From positions 124,001-188,000 of the forward strand of contig CAWBPN010000016.1 of NCBI GenBank assembly GCA_963790715.1: 64,000 bases of DNA, given 5' to 3'. The notes under the pieces were generated by a model that ran no database searches, was not told the origin of the DNA, and saw only the letters and a program-made list of their open reading frames with translations. Each line of letters opens with the position of its first letter. Position 1 is the stretch's first letter. Shown here piece by piece: positions 40,490-48,784 of the stretch. This stretch comes from DCFW01 sp963790715 (GTDB lineage: Bacteria; Bacteroidota; Bacteroidia; Bacteroidales; Bacteroidaceae). The position numbers were made by a program, and so were the translations under genes.

Positions 40490-40981
40490 CTACATTCCCA
40501 AAAACATTTCTTTGCAGATGCGCCGACCTGTAGCCGTCTTAAAGAAATGTTCGTAGTGTGCACTTATATCATCAACCGATGTGGCATCTTCATAATAATT
40601 CACAAGTAAATCCGCTTCAACCAAGATTTGAAAATCAATGCCGTCGATAGCCGAATATGTGTGATGATGCCCAACGAGAAAACAAACACGCTCAATAAGT
40701 TCTTCCGAAGCATCTTGTTTTTTCAATAATTGTTCAGCCACAGCCGGACCTTCAACCTCCTGCAAGTGTCCGTCACATTTGCCGTATTTGGCTTCGGCCG
40801 GTTTGATTCCGACATCGTGAACAACAGCCGCAGCTTCAAGAGTGAAAAGCACTGAAGAATCTATATTCTCAGACTCCCCTATTAATTTAGCAAAAGCATG
40901 CACCTTTATAAAGTGCTGAATACGCTTCGGATCACCTGCGAAATAGCTAATAGTATCTTTCAATAAGTCATTAATTTCCAT
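40490..40981 (-). CDS. HD-domain phosphohydrolase
   Basis: A small HD-superfamily metal-dependent phosphohydrolase. The metal ligands are visible: His in RIQHFIKVH, the HD pair in AAAVVHDVGIKPAE, and HHHTYSAID further on; Asp in VEADLL completes the set. The substrate (nucleotide or other phosphomonoester) is not predictable. The start is set at 40981 (MEINDLLKD, 163 residues) because the upstream promoter predicts transcription to begin at about 41006, leaving the longer reading from 41005 with no leader. It is divergent from the WecB-like gene. Confidence 0.8.
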   Translation of the reverse strand: MEINDLLKDTISYFAGDPKRIQHFIKVHAFAKLIGESENIDSSVLFTLEAAAVVHDVGIKPAEAKYGKCDGHLQEVEGPAVAEQLLKKQDASEELIERVCFLVGHHHTYSAIDGIDFQILVEADLLVNYYEDATSVDDISAHYEHFFKTATGRRICKEMFLGM

Positions 40982-41010
40982 TATTCGCGATGTTTTTATG
41001 TTCATGGCTA

Positions 41011-41042
41011 CAAACTTATTAAAAACTTAGAAATATATCAAA
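41011..41042 (-). promoter_or_regulatory. Promoter of the HD-domain gene
   Basis: On the minus strand TTTG (41039-41042) and TAAGTTTG (41011-41018) are 20 bp apart, a full consensus match. It overlaps the divergent promoter region of the WecB-like gene. Confidence 0.7.
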
Positions 41043-41051
41043 ATTATAAAG

Positions 41052-41059
41052 TATCTTTG
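41052..41059 (+). promoter_or_regulatory. -7 promoter element for the WecB-like gene
   Basis: TATCTTTG matches TAnnTTTG, 22 bp before the ATG at 41082 and 10 bp before the alternative TTG at 41070. It favours the ATG as start. The -33 box is weak. Confidence 0.55.
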
Positions 41060-41081
41060 TGTAACAAAATTGACAAAAGGG

Positions 41082-42176
41082 ATGATAAAAGTTTGTATTG
41101 TAGCGGGCGCTCGCCCCAATTTTATGAAAATAGCGCCTATCGTCAGGGCTATTTCAAAAGCTAAAGATGAAGGCAAAAATATTGATTACCGATTGATATA
41201 CACCGGTTCACAAGAAGATCCTACAATTGAACATTCTTTGTTTAACGATTTGCAAATTCCAGCTCCGAATGATTATTTAAGAGTAGACAGCACTAATCTC
41301 AACGAATTGACCGGTAAAACGATGCTCGCCTTTGAAAAAGAACTTGACAAAAATCCGGCCGACATAGTTATTGTGGTAGATGATTTGGCTTCAACAATGG
41401 CTGTTGCCATTGTAACAAAAAAGAAGGGCATAGCATTGGCAAATCTTGTTGCAGGTACGCGTTCATTCGATATAAACATGCCGAAAGAAATCAATCGTTT
41501 GGTAATTGACGGATTGTCCGATTTGCTGTTTACGGCCGGCGTAAGTTCAAACCGCAACGTAAGCCGCGAAGGCGCCGAAGACTCACAGATATATATGGTG
41601 GGCAACATCCTTATTGATACCCTGCGCTTCAATCACAGCCAAATGAGGAAACCGAAACTATTTGATGAACTTGGCTTAAAAGATAACAAATACATAATAT
41701 TTACGATAAACAGACATGCATTGTTGAGTAAAAAAAAGAACTTGGATGCAATGCTTAAAGCCATATCGGCCAATGCAGGCAAGATGCCTGTTATAGCACC
41801 GGTACGAGGATATGTATACGAACGACTGGCTGATATGTTGTCGGACAAAGGTAATATACAAATTACTCAATCACTGGCATATCCCGACTTCGGATACCTT
41901 ACATCCCATGCCAAGGGTATTATTACCGATTCGGGAAATATAGCCGAAGAAGCCACTTTCAACGGCATTCCGTGCATCACGCTGAACAGCTACACTGAAC
42001 ACATCGAGACGGTAAACGAAGGAACAAACGTGCTGGTAGGCGGAGATGCCAAAAAGCTCGGTGAGACTGTTAAACAATTAGTGAAAGGCAAATGGAAACA
42101 AGGTTCACTGCCCGAACGTTGGGACGGCCGCACCGCAGAACGTATAGTTCAGATTTTGTTGGAATATAAATATTGA
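41082..42176 (+). CDS. WecB-family UDP-GlcNAc 2-epimerase-like protein with altered active site
   Basis: A 364-residue protein with the full two-domain WecB/UDP-GlcNAc 2-epimerase layout: GARPNFMKIAPIV at the start, AGTRSFDINMPKEINR in the middle, and the nucleotide-binding ITDSGNIAEEATFNGIPCITL at the end. Compared by eye with E. coli WecB, Asp95 is kept (Asp101), but Glu117 is Val123, Glu131 is Lys135 and His213 is Asn210. Three of four catalytic positions are therefore changed while the scaffold is intact. It is unlikely to be a standard epimerase; it may bind a UDP-sugar or run another reaction. The start at 41082 is preferred over TTG at 41070. It is followed 13 bp later by rarA. Confidence 0.82.
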   Translation: MIKVCIVAGARPNFMKIAPIVRAISKAKDEGKNIDYRLIYTGSQEDPTIEHSLFNDLQIPAPNDYLRVDSTNLNELTGKTMLAFEKELDKNPADIVIVVDDLASTMAVAIVTKKKGIALANLVAGTRSFDINMPKEINRLVIDGLSDLLFTAGVSSNRNVSREGAEDSQIYMVGNILIDTLRFNHSQMRKPKLFDELGLKDNKYIIFTINRHALLSKKKNLDAMLKAISANAGKMPVIAPVRGYVYERLADMLSDKGNIQITQSLAYPDFGYLTSHAKGIITDSGNIAEEATFNGIPCITLNSYTEHIETVNEGTNVLVGGDAKKLGETVKQLVKGKWKQGSLPERWDGRTAERIVQILLEYKY

Positions 42177-42189
42177 GTTATACACAATC

Positions 42190-43461
42190 ATGATTCAACC
42201 TCTGGCAGAAAGAATGCGTCCGAAAACGCTTGATGATTACATCGGACAAAAACATTTGGTTGGGCCTAATGCAGTGCTCCGCCGAATGATTGATTCCGAA
42301 CATATATCATCGTTCATTCTGTGGGGGCCTCCCGGAGTTGGCAAAACAACATTGGCCAATATCATTGCAAACAAACTTAAAACTCCGTTCTACTCCTTAA
42401 GCGCCGTGACAAGTGGCGTTAAGGACGTGCGCGACATAATAGAAAAAGCAAAGAAGAATAAGTTCTTCAGTGAAAACAGTCCTATCTTGTTTATAGATGA
42501 GATTCACCGTTTCAGCAAATCACAACAAGATTCATTGTTAGGTGCAGTGGAACAGGGAGTTGTAACGCTCATCGGCGCCACCACCGAAAACCCTTCATTC
42601 GAGGTAATAGGTCCCCTACTCTCACGTTGCCAGCTTTATGTGCTGAAACCGCTAGAAAAGGACGACTTGTTGGAATTGGCGCATCGCGCAATAACACATG
42701 ACGTGGAGTTGAGCAAGAAACATATTGTGATAAAAGAAGATACTGCATTGCTTAGGTTCTCTGGAGGTGATGCCCGTAAGCTGCTTAACACAATAGAATT
42801 GGTAGTTGAAGCCGAAGAAAGTGACGACATTGAAATAACAGATGAAAAAGTTGTAAATCGCCTGCAAGAAAACCCTGCATCATACGATAAAAACGGAGAG
42901 ATGCATTACGACATAATATCCGCCTTTATCAAAAGTATCAGAGGTAGCGACCCGGATGCAGCCATTTATTGGTTGGCTCGCATGATAGAAGGCGGCGAGG
43001 ATCCGGCTTTCATTGCGCGCAGATTAGTTATTTCGGCATCTGAAGACATAGGGCTGGCTAATCCTAATGCACTGTTATTGGCAAACGCAGCCTTCGATGC
43101 AGTGATGAAAATAGGATGGCCAGAAGGACGGATACCCTTAGCTGAAGCCACAGTATATTTAGCCACAAGCGCAAAAAGCAACTCTTCATATTTGGCAATC
43201 GACGAAGCTATCGCCAATGTAAAACAGACAGGAAATCAACCTGTGCCGTTGCACTTGCGCAACGCTCCCACAAAGCTTATGGCTCAATTAGGCTACCACA
43301 AAGGCTATAAATATTCACATGATTATAAAGAACATTTCATAAATCAACAATATCTCCCTGATACACTGTTAGATACACAGTTCTGGCATGCACAGGAAAA
43401 TCCTTCGGAGGATAAAATGCACGAACGTATGAAACGCTTTTGGGGAGATAAAAAAGAATAA
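42190..43461 (+). CDS. rarA: Replication-associated recombination protein A (RarA/MgsA) AAA+ ATPase
   Basis: A 423-residue clamp-loader-like ATPase that acts at stalled replication forks. The family start PLAERMRPKTLDDYIGQKHLVG is clear, followed by Walker A GPPGVGKTT (about residue 45), Walker B LFIDEIHRF, sensor 1 GATTENPSF and sensor 2 SGGDARKLLN. The C-terminal MgsA domain contains RGSDPDAAIYWLARMIEGGEDP and the long KLMAQLGYHKGYKYSHDY segment. Tight spacing (13 bp after the WecB-like gene, 5 bp before the dehydrogenase) shows an operon of unrelated jobs. All ATPase motifs are intact. Confidence 0.96.
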   Translation: MIQPLAERMRPKTLDDYIGQKHLVGPNAVLRRMIDSEHISSFILWGPPGVGKTTLANIIANKLKTPFYSLSAVTSGVKDVRDIIEKAKKNKFFSENSPILFIDEIHRFSKSQQDSLLGAVEQGVVTLIGATTENPSFEVIGPLLSRCQLYVLKPLEKDDLLELAHRAITHDVELSKKHIVIKEDTALLRFSGGDARKLLNTIELVVEAEESDDIEITDEKVVNRLQENPASYDKNGEMHYDIISAFIKSIRGSDPDAAIYWLARMIEGGEDPAFIARRLVISASEDIGLANPNALLLANAAFDAVMKIGWPEGRIPLAEATVYLATSAKSNSSYLAIDEAIANVKQTGNQPVPLHLRNAPTKLMAQLGYHKGYKYSHDYKEHFINQQYLPDTLLDTQFWHAQENPSEDKMHERMKRFWGDKKE

Positions 43462-43466
43462 TAAAA

Positions 43467-44426
43467 ATGGAAATAGTTGTATTCGACGGCTATGCCGTTA
43501 ATCCCGGTGATTTAAACTGGGAAGGATTAAAAGAGTTCGGTAATTATACAATATACGACCGGACTAAACCGGAAGAAGTAATTGAGCGCGCCAAAAATGC
43601 CGACGCCATACTTACAAACAAGGTATTCATTACAGACAAAACAATTGAAGCATTGCCGAAACTTAAGTATATCGGCATACTGTCTACAGGATATAACACG
43701 GTTGATATTCAGGCGGCGCGCAAACGCAACATCATAGTTACCAATATTCCTGCTTACAGCACCAACTCAGTGGCACAAATGGTGTTTGCACACATATTGA
43801 ATATAACTCAACGAGTTGCCCACTACAACAAGGAAGTACGTGGAGGCAAATGGACAAAGAGTGATGATTTCTGCTTCGTAGACACACCGCTTATAGAGCT
43901 GACAGGATTAAAAATCGGTATCATAGGATATGGAAATATAGGTCAGGCCGTAACTCGTATTGCCTGGGGATTTGGGATGAAAGTATGCACTTACTCACAC
44001 AAATCATGGTTGCAATTGCCTAGAGACGTTGAGCAGTTATCACTTGACGAGCTATATGCTCAAAGCGACATCATCACATTGCATTGCCCGTTGGATGATA
44101 AGAACCGTGGAATGATAAATGCACAATCACTAAAAAAGATGAAACATTCTGCGATACTGATTAATACCGGACGTGGTGGCCTGATTAACGAACAGGACTT
44201 GGCCGATGCGCTCAACAGCGATGTGATAACGGCTGCCGGCTTAGATGTGCTATCGACAGAACCTCCAATGGCCGACAACCCATTACTGACAGCAAAGAAT
44301 TGTTATATCACACCTCATATCAGTTGGGCTACTAAAGAAGCTCGCAACAGATTGATAAACACTATTATGGAAAATTTGCGTCAATTCACCGGAGGTGACA
44401 AAGTAAAAAATAATGTTGCAAAATAA
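43467..44426 (+). CDS. D-2-hydroxyacid dehydrogenase
   Basis: A 319-residue NAD(P)-dependent D-isomer-specific dehydrogenase; reduces a 2-keto acid such as hydroxypyruvate or pyruvate, or the reverse. The Rossmann motif is GIIGYGNIGQ near residue 149. The catalytic residues are visible: Arg in LINTGRGGLINEQDL, Glu in DVLSTEPPMAD and His in YITPHISWAT. The N-terminal half forms the catalytic domain (KLKYIGILSTGYNTVD). Closest in pattern to glycerate/hydroxypyruvate-type enzymes, but the substrate is not decided by reading. Starts 5 bp after rarA and ends about 30 bp before the adenylation gene. Confidence 0.92.
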   Translation: MEIVVFDGYAVNPGDLNWEGLKEFGNYTIYDRTKPEEVIERAKNADAILTNKVFITDKTIEALPKLKYIGILSTGYNTVDIQAARKRNIIVTNIPAYSTNSVAQMVFAHILNITQRVAHYNKEVRGGKWTKSDDFCFVDTPLIELTGLKIGIIGYGNIGQAVTRIAWGFGMKVCTYSHKSWLQLPRDVEQLSLDELYAQSDIITLHCPLDDKNRGMINAQSLKKMKHSAILINTGRGGLINEQDLADALNSDVITAAGLDVLSTEPPMADNPLLTAKNCYITPHISWATKEARNRLINTIMENLRQFTGGDKVKNNVAK

Positions 44427-44456
44427 AAGTATAAACCAATAAATTAAAGACTAAAA

Positions 44457-45959
44457 ATGATGGCAAGCAAAGTAGAAACATTTTCTAAAAATATACTTCA
44501 TCCAGTACTCAACTCTATCAAAACATTTAAAGATAGAAATGCATTTTTCATTGATAACACATTCAACACTTATGATGACTTAGCGAAATGCATCTCAAAG
44601 ATAAGAAAATCAATTAAGGAAATCCCGGAAAATAATGTAGGATTGGTGGCAAATGACGACTTGGAAACATACGCCTCCATATTAGCCTTGTGGCTTGAGG
44701 GTAAGTGTTATGTGCCACTTCACCCGGGGCAACCAATAGAACGTTGTCTGGATATTATCTCACAGGTGAATATGCACTATATCCTTGATTCAAGTGATGA
44801 GACACGTTATGGAAAATGCAATGTAATCATGACAAGATTTCTCACATTCAACAGTTATGACATTGAATATGAAGATAACTATTCAGATGACGATCTTGCA
44901 TATATTTTGTTTACTTCAGGTAGTACTGGTAAGCCAAAAGGCGTGCCTTTGAGTCGCAAGAATCTGGCAGGCTTCATAGATGCATTTTGGGCATTGGGAT
45001 ACAAGTTGGACGAAAACGATCATTGCCTGCAAATGTTCGACTTGACATTCGATTTATCGGTGCAATCATACTTAGTACCGTTGTTGGTAGGTGCATGCGT
45101 ATATACGGTACCTTTATCCAGAATAAAATACGAATCCGTTTTTGAACTTATAGATGAGCAGGAGCTGACATTTGCATTAATGGTGCCTTCAATAATTCAA
45201 TACTTCCGTCCTTATATGAATGAAATAAATGCTCCAACAATGAAATATTCGCTCTTTTGCGGCGAAGCCCTACCCATTGATGTAACAAAAGAATGGAGCA
45301 AATGCGTACCAAATGCCCGCATTGACAATGTTTACGGGCCAACTGAAAACACCATTTATTGTACAGCATTGACATTCAACCGTACCGGTGACAACAAAGA
45401 GGTGAACGGTGTTATGAGCATCGGTAAGAAGATGAAAGGAACGGAAACAATAATAATAGACGGAAACAAGAATATACTGCCTGCAGATAAAATGGGTGAA
45501 CTTTGTCTTGCCGGTATGCAATTAACTCCCGGTTATTGGAACAACCCCGAAAAAAATGCCGAAGCATTTTTTATCAAAGATGGTGTAATGTTTTACCGTA
45601 CAGGAGACCTATGTACGATGGATAAAGACGGAGATATATTATACCACGGCCGCATCGATTTCCAGGTAAAGATACAAGGATACCGAATAGAGCTTGGTGA
45701 AATTGAACATAATGCACGAATCGCCCTCAACGGAGTTGGTGCAATTGCCGTTGCAATAAAAGATGCTGGCGGTAACTACACACTCGCATTATGTGTTGAA
45801 CAACAGGAAACGGATACAAATAAATTACTAAATTATTTGAAATCCAAACTCCCTGCTTATATGATACCTTCTACGATTTGTTGTGTGCCGCAGTTTCCGC
45901 TGAATTCGAACGGGAAGATTGACCGTAAACAACTTGCAGTAATTTGTCACCGACAGTAG
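44457..45959 (+). CDS. DltA-like amino-acid/acyl adenylating ligase
   Basis: A 500-residue AMP-forming ligase with the length and pattern of D-alanine--carrier protein ligase (DltA). The adenylation motifs run in order: YILFTSGSTGKPKGVP near residue 155 (P-loop), VYGPTENTIYC, the RTGDL motif near 382, GRIDFQVKIQGYRIELGEIE, and the C-terminal lysine in NSNGKIDRKQ. It should activate an amino acid (D-Ala in the model enzymes) and load the carrier protein encoded on the opposite strand at 48317. The last 89 bp overlap, tail to tail, with the DltD-like gene. Substrate specificity is inference. Confidence 0.85.
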   Translation: MMASKVETFSKNILHPVLNSIKTFKDRNAFFIDNTFNTYDDLAKCISKIRKSIKEIPENNVGLVANDDLETYASILALWLEGKCYVPLHPGQPIERCLDIISQVNMHYILDSSDETRYGKCNVIMTRFLTFNSYDIEYEDNYSDDDLAYILFTSGSTGKPKGVPLSRKNLAGFIDAFWALGYKLDENDHCLQMFDLTFDLSVQSYLVPLLVGACVYTVPLSRIKYESVFELIDEQELTFALMVPSIIQYFRPYMNEINAPTMKYSLFCGEALPIDVTKEWSKCVPNARIDNVYGPTENTIYCTALTFNRTGDNKEVNGVMSIGKKMKGTETIIIDGNKNILPADKMGELCLAGMQLTPGYWNNPEKNAEAFFIKDGVMFYRTGDLCTMDKDGDILYHGRIDFQVKIQGYRIELGEIEHNARIALNGVGAIAVAIKDAGGNYTLALCVEQQETDTNKLLNYLKSKLPAYMIPSTICCVPQFPLNSNGKIDRKQLAVICHRQ

Positions 45960-46917
45960 GCCTGAAATGTGCGGCCTCATAATAATTATGTATATCTTCG
46001 GTATAAGTATTTATGCCAGTAAAGTCATAAACATTGTTTTTACCGAAAATTTGCTGTAGTATGGCAATATCCTTAGGATTGAATTTAACTTGTTTATAAT
46101 CAGGGCCCATAATAATTTTTATATCGGTATGATTTTTATCGCAAAGTTGCTTAATACGTAAAAGCAAATCTTTTTGTGGTTGTTTAATTACCGGGGTAAA
46201 TTCCGCGTTTAATCCGGAACGGTGTGGAAACCTTGATTTAAACATAGTCCAGTAGCGATCATGATAGAGCGCGATTTCCTTGTCATGCGGATTAACGGCA
46301 TCAAGCGTCACCGGATCATGTACTATTCCATACGGATTAATGACACCTTTCATATATTTGTGATAGGTTTTGCATATACTATAATTTAGGTATGCATACA
46401 AATTAGAAGGGATAAAAAAAGATTGCAAAAAACTTTTCTGGAAATTTGCATTAGTAATATTTGATTCACCCGGAGGCAACAGATTCAATGCCGAAGGCGT
46501 TAAAGGTGTATTGTCCATCAGATTTTTGTCTGCCACCAACAAAATATGTTTTATAGACGCATGTACTTTATCAAGAGCTTTTATTTTAGCATATACTGAA
46601 GATAAACGTTCGGCATTACCGAAAAGACGCAGTACACGGTCATCGCTATTAAGATACTTCTTCCAACTAGCACTTTTAAAAGCCATTGTAAACGAATTAC
46701 CCATTATAAAAGAATCGTAATGAACTGAATCCCTATTATTTAGATAAGTCTGCCATCCGACATAATGTTCATTGAGGAAAAGACACGTTGAATCGTATCG
46801 CTTATAACGATGCAACACCATATATGGATCATTTACAATATATAATATGCTGACAACTAAAAATGGAGCCACCAAACAAATAGTTTTTTTTGTAAAAGAT
46901 AAAACACTTTTATTCAT
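45871..46917 (-). CDS. DltD/SGNH-like membrane-anchored protein of the Dlt-like locus
   Basis: A 348-residue protein with one N-terminal membrane helix (about residues 9-28, VAPFLVVSILYIV) and a periplasmic domain. MGNSFTMAF near residue 72 fits the nucleophile Ser of an SGNH/GDSL-type hydrolase fold, and YYEAAHFRPTVGDKLL near residue 315 supplies a His in the C-terminal DxxH-like place. The position matches DltD, the final transferase or thioesterase in D-alanylation. It starts 14 bp after the MBOAT stop. Its last 89 bp lie inside the 3' end of the adenylating ligase on the opposite strand. I call the family from context and motifs, not from close similarity. Confidence 0.65.
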   Translation of the reverse strand: MNKSVLSFTKKTICLVAPFLVVSILYIVNDPYMVLHRYKRYDSTCLFLNEHYVGWQTYLNNRDSVHYDSFIMGNSFTMAFKSASWKKYLNSDDRVLRLFGNAERLSSVYAKIKALDKVHASIKHILLVADKNLMDNTPLTPSALNLLPPGESNITNANFQKSFLQSFFIPSNLYAYLNYSICKTYHKYMKGVINPYGIVHDPVTLDAVNPHDKEIALYHDRYWTMFKSRFPHRSGLNAEFTPVIKQPQKDLLLRIKQLCDKNHTDIKIIMGPDYKQVKFNPKDIAILQQIFGKNNVYDFTGINTYTEDIHNYYEAAHFRPTVGDKLLQVVYGQSSRSNSAETAAHNKS

Positions 46918-46930
46918 TAGTAATTAGTTT

Positions 46931-48313
46931 TTAAAATTGAAGATAAACAAACGTATCGGAATTAAATGCACCGAAAATAAATAAAAGTAGCAATAATGCA
47001 TAGTAAATTATCCAGCGCGGAGCAGCAGGTAACTTATTCATACTTTTAATCAGATTCTGTTTATCATTGAAATGTTCGTAAAACATTAATAGTAAAAAAG
47101 ATATTCCACAGATAATATAATTATGATCCGGCATAATTTTAAAATCTCTCCAACCGGCTTTAAGACTTAAAGACAAATGAGAAATAAAATATGTAGCATC
47201 GTTTAATGATTCGGCACGAAAGAATACCAATGACAGTGCATACAATATATATGTACGTATAATAAACACCACATTATATATTTTATGTCCTAACAGGTCT
47301 AACAATTTGGCATGAAATGAAGTTGTCTCCATTTCATAAATAATAATTATACCTTGTATCAAGCCATAAACTACAAAGTTCATACCTGCACCATGCCATA
47401 AACCCAATACGGTAAATGTCACAATCAGGCTGACCGAAACACCCAAACGTTTCCATCTGCGAGTAACGGTCGTCAATGGTATATACACATAATCGCGTAC
47501 CCAAAATGAAAGAGACATGTGCCAACGCCGCCATAATTCAGATGTAGATTTGGATATAAACGGACGATCGAAGTTGGGCGACAACTTAATGCCAAACATT
47601 GCAGCACCCCCTATAGCCATATCAGTATAACCTGAAAAATCAGTATATAACTGTATAGGATAAAACAAACATGTCAATACTAATTGTATGCCTGAATCGG
47701 AATGCAAATTTGTATACATGGCATCAATATATGATCCCATATTATCTGCGATAAGCAACTTCTTTATCATTCCTAAAAATAGCAACTTCATCCCAAATGT
47801 TACGCAGTCATAATCAAAACGCTTTTCGGTTTTTATTTGAGGTAAAAAGGCTCCCGGACGCTCAATAGGGCCGGAAAGGAATTTCATAAAGAAAAGCATG
47901 TATATCAAAAAATCGACAACGTTTTTCTCTTTTTCCTGACTACCCCAATAAACCTCGGTTAAATAAGCCAAGGCTTGAAATGTATAGAATGATATACCAA
48001 GCGGGAATAAGAACTTATCTTTGGGTATAATCCATGGATACCTCAGAGCCAACCATACAAAGGCCAATAATACGATTGACGAAAAATACAACCAACCGGC
48101 TTTCTTATCGCTATCGGACGCAGCAATAAGCCGCCCGAAAAGATATGTCAACATTGCGATTGCTACCGCTATTACTAAAAAAGTAATATGGTAATACCCG
48201 ATAAAGACACAACTTCCCAACAACAAAATTGCCTTTTGATATTTGGGGAATGCATAATACAGGATAAAACAACATAGAAAGAATACTACAAATTCAATTG
48301 ATATAAGTGACAT
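46931..48313 (-). CDS. MBOAT-family O-acyltransferase (DltB-like)
   Basis: A 460-residue membrane-bound O-acyltransferase with about 10-11 membrane helices. The MBOAT core is typical: FPLGISFYTFQALAYLTEVY, FMKFLSGPIERPGAFLPQ, SELWRRWHMSLSFWVRDYVYIPL (with the conserved Asn/His region) and LGLWHGAGMNFVVYG holding the catalytic His. It would carry the activated group from the carrier protein across the inner membrane. It begins 3 bp after the carrier-protein stop. Its relatives also include AlgI-type alginate acetyltransferases, so acetylation of a polysaccharide is the main alternative; the carrier protein next door argues for a Dlt-like route. Confidence 0.9.
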   Translation of the reverse strand: MSLISIEFVVFFLCCFILYYAFPKYQKAILLLGSCVFIGYYHITFLVIAVAIAMLTYLFGRLIAASDSDKKAGWLYFSSIVLLAFVWLALRYPWIIPKDKFLFPLGISFYTFQALAYLTEVYWGSQEKEKNVVDFLIYMLFFMKFLSGPIERPGAFLPQIKTEKRFDYDCVTFGMKLLFLGMIKKLLIADNMGSYIDAMYTNLHSDSGIQLVLTCLFYPIQLYTDFSGYTDMAIGGAAMFGIKLSPNFDRPFISKSTSELWRRWHMSLSFWVRDYVYIPLTTVTRRWKRLGVSVSLIVTFTVLGLWHGAGMNFVVYGLIQGIIIIYEMETTSFHAKLLDLLGHKIYNVVFIIRTYILYALSLVFFRAESLNDATYFISHLSLSLKAGWRDFKIMPDHNYIICGISFLLLMFYEHFNDKQNLIKSMNKLPAAPRWIIYYALLLLLFIFGAFNSDTFVYLQF

Positions 48314-48316
48314 ACA

Positions 48317-48559
48317 TTATTTAGTTTTTGAGATGATCGCATTACACAAATCTCCTACATTTTTTAACTTTATAATTTCACGAAAACCGAAATGAATACT
48401 ATATTTCTTTTCGATTGCGTTAATCAATAACATATTTGTGAGAGAATCCCACCCATCTACATCTTTTGCTGTAGTTTCATACTTAAGCGAAACTTGACCC
48501 TTCTTCAGGATTTCTTGAAATAGTTGTTCAAGTTCTTTAATTAAATTTTCGTCTTCCAT
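48317..48559 (-). CDS. Acyl/D-alanyl carrier protein (DltC-like)
   Basis: An 80-residue carrier protein. DGWDSLTNM places the phosphopantetheine serine at residue 39, in the setting DSL found in acyl carrier and DltC proteins. A four-helix size fits. It heads the minus-strand genes for MBOAT and DltD-like proteins and is the likely partner of the ligase encoded at 44457. The start is clear and no membrane signal is present, so it is cytoplasmic. Confidence 0.88.
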   Translation of the reverse strand: MEDENLIKELEQLFQEILKKGQVSLKYETTAKDVDGWDSLTNMLLINAIEKKYSIHFGFREIIKLKNVGDLCNAIISKTK

Positions 48560-48662
48560 TTTTAACGATAAATCATTTTTGATATTAAAATTTTTCTATA
48601 CACAATAATAGTTAGTCTTTATAATTCAACGATTCATTTTGGTTATTACTTTCTATCACATG

Positions 48663-48690
48663 CAAAAATATCTCTTTTTTGTTTAACAAA
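48663..48690 (-). promoter_or_regulatory. Probable promoter of the carrier-MBOAT-DltD operon
   Basis: On the minus strand TATTTTTG (48663-48670) matches the -7 box; TTTG (48687-48690) lies 16 bp upstream, shorter than the usual 19-23. It is about 104 bp before the carrier gene. Confidence 0.4.
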
Positions 48691-48759
48691 GACTCCTTTT
48701 ACCAACTTTAACTTTAATACAAAAAATCATCAATATTATACTGTTACAAAAAAATATAG

Positions 48760-48767
48760 TATCTTTG
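48760..48767 (+). promoter_or_regulatory. -7 promoter element for the PD40 gene
   Basis: TATCTTTG is a full TAnnTTTG match, 17 bp before the ATG at 48785. The -33 box is not clear. Confidence 0.55.
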
Positions 48768-48784
48768 AAACTGTAAAAAATATA

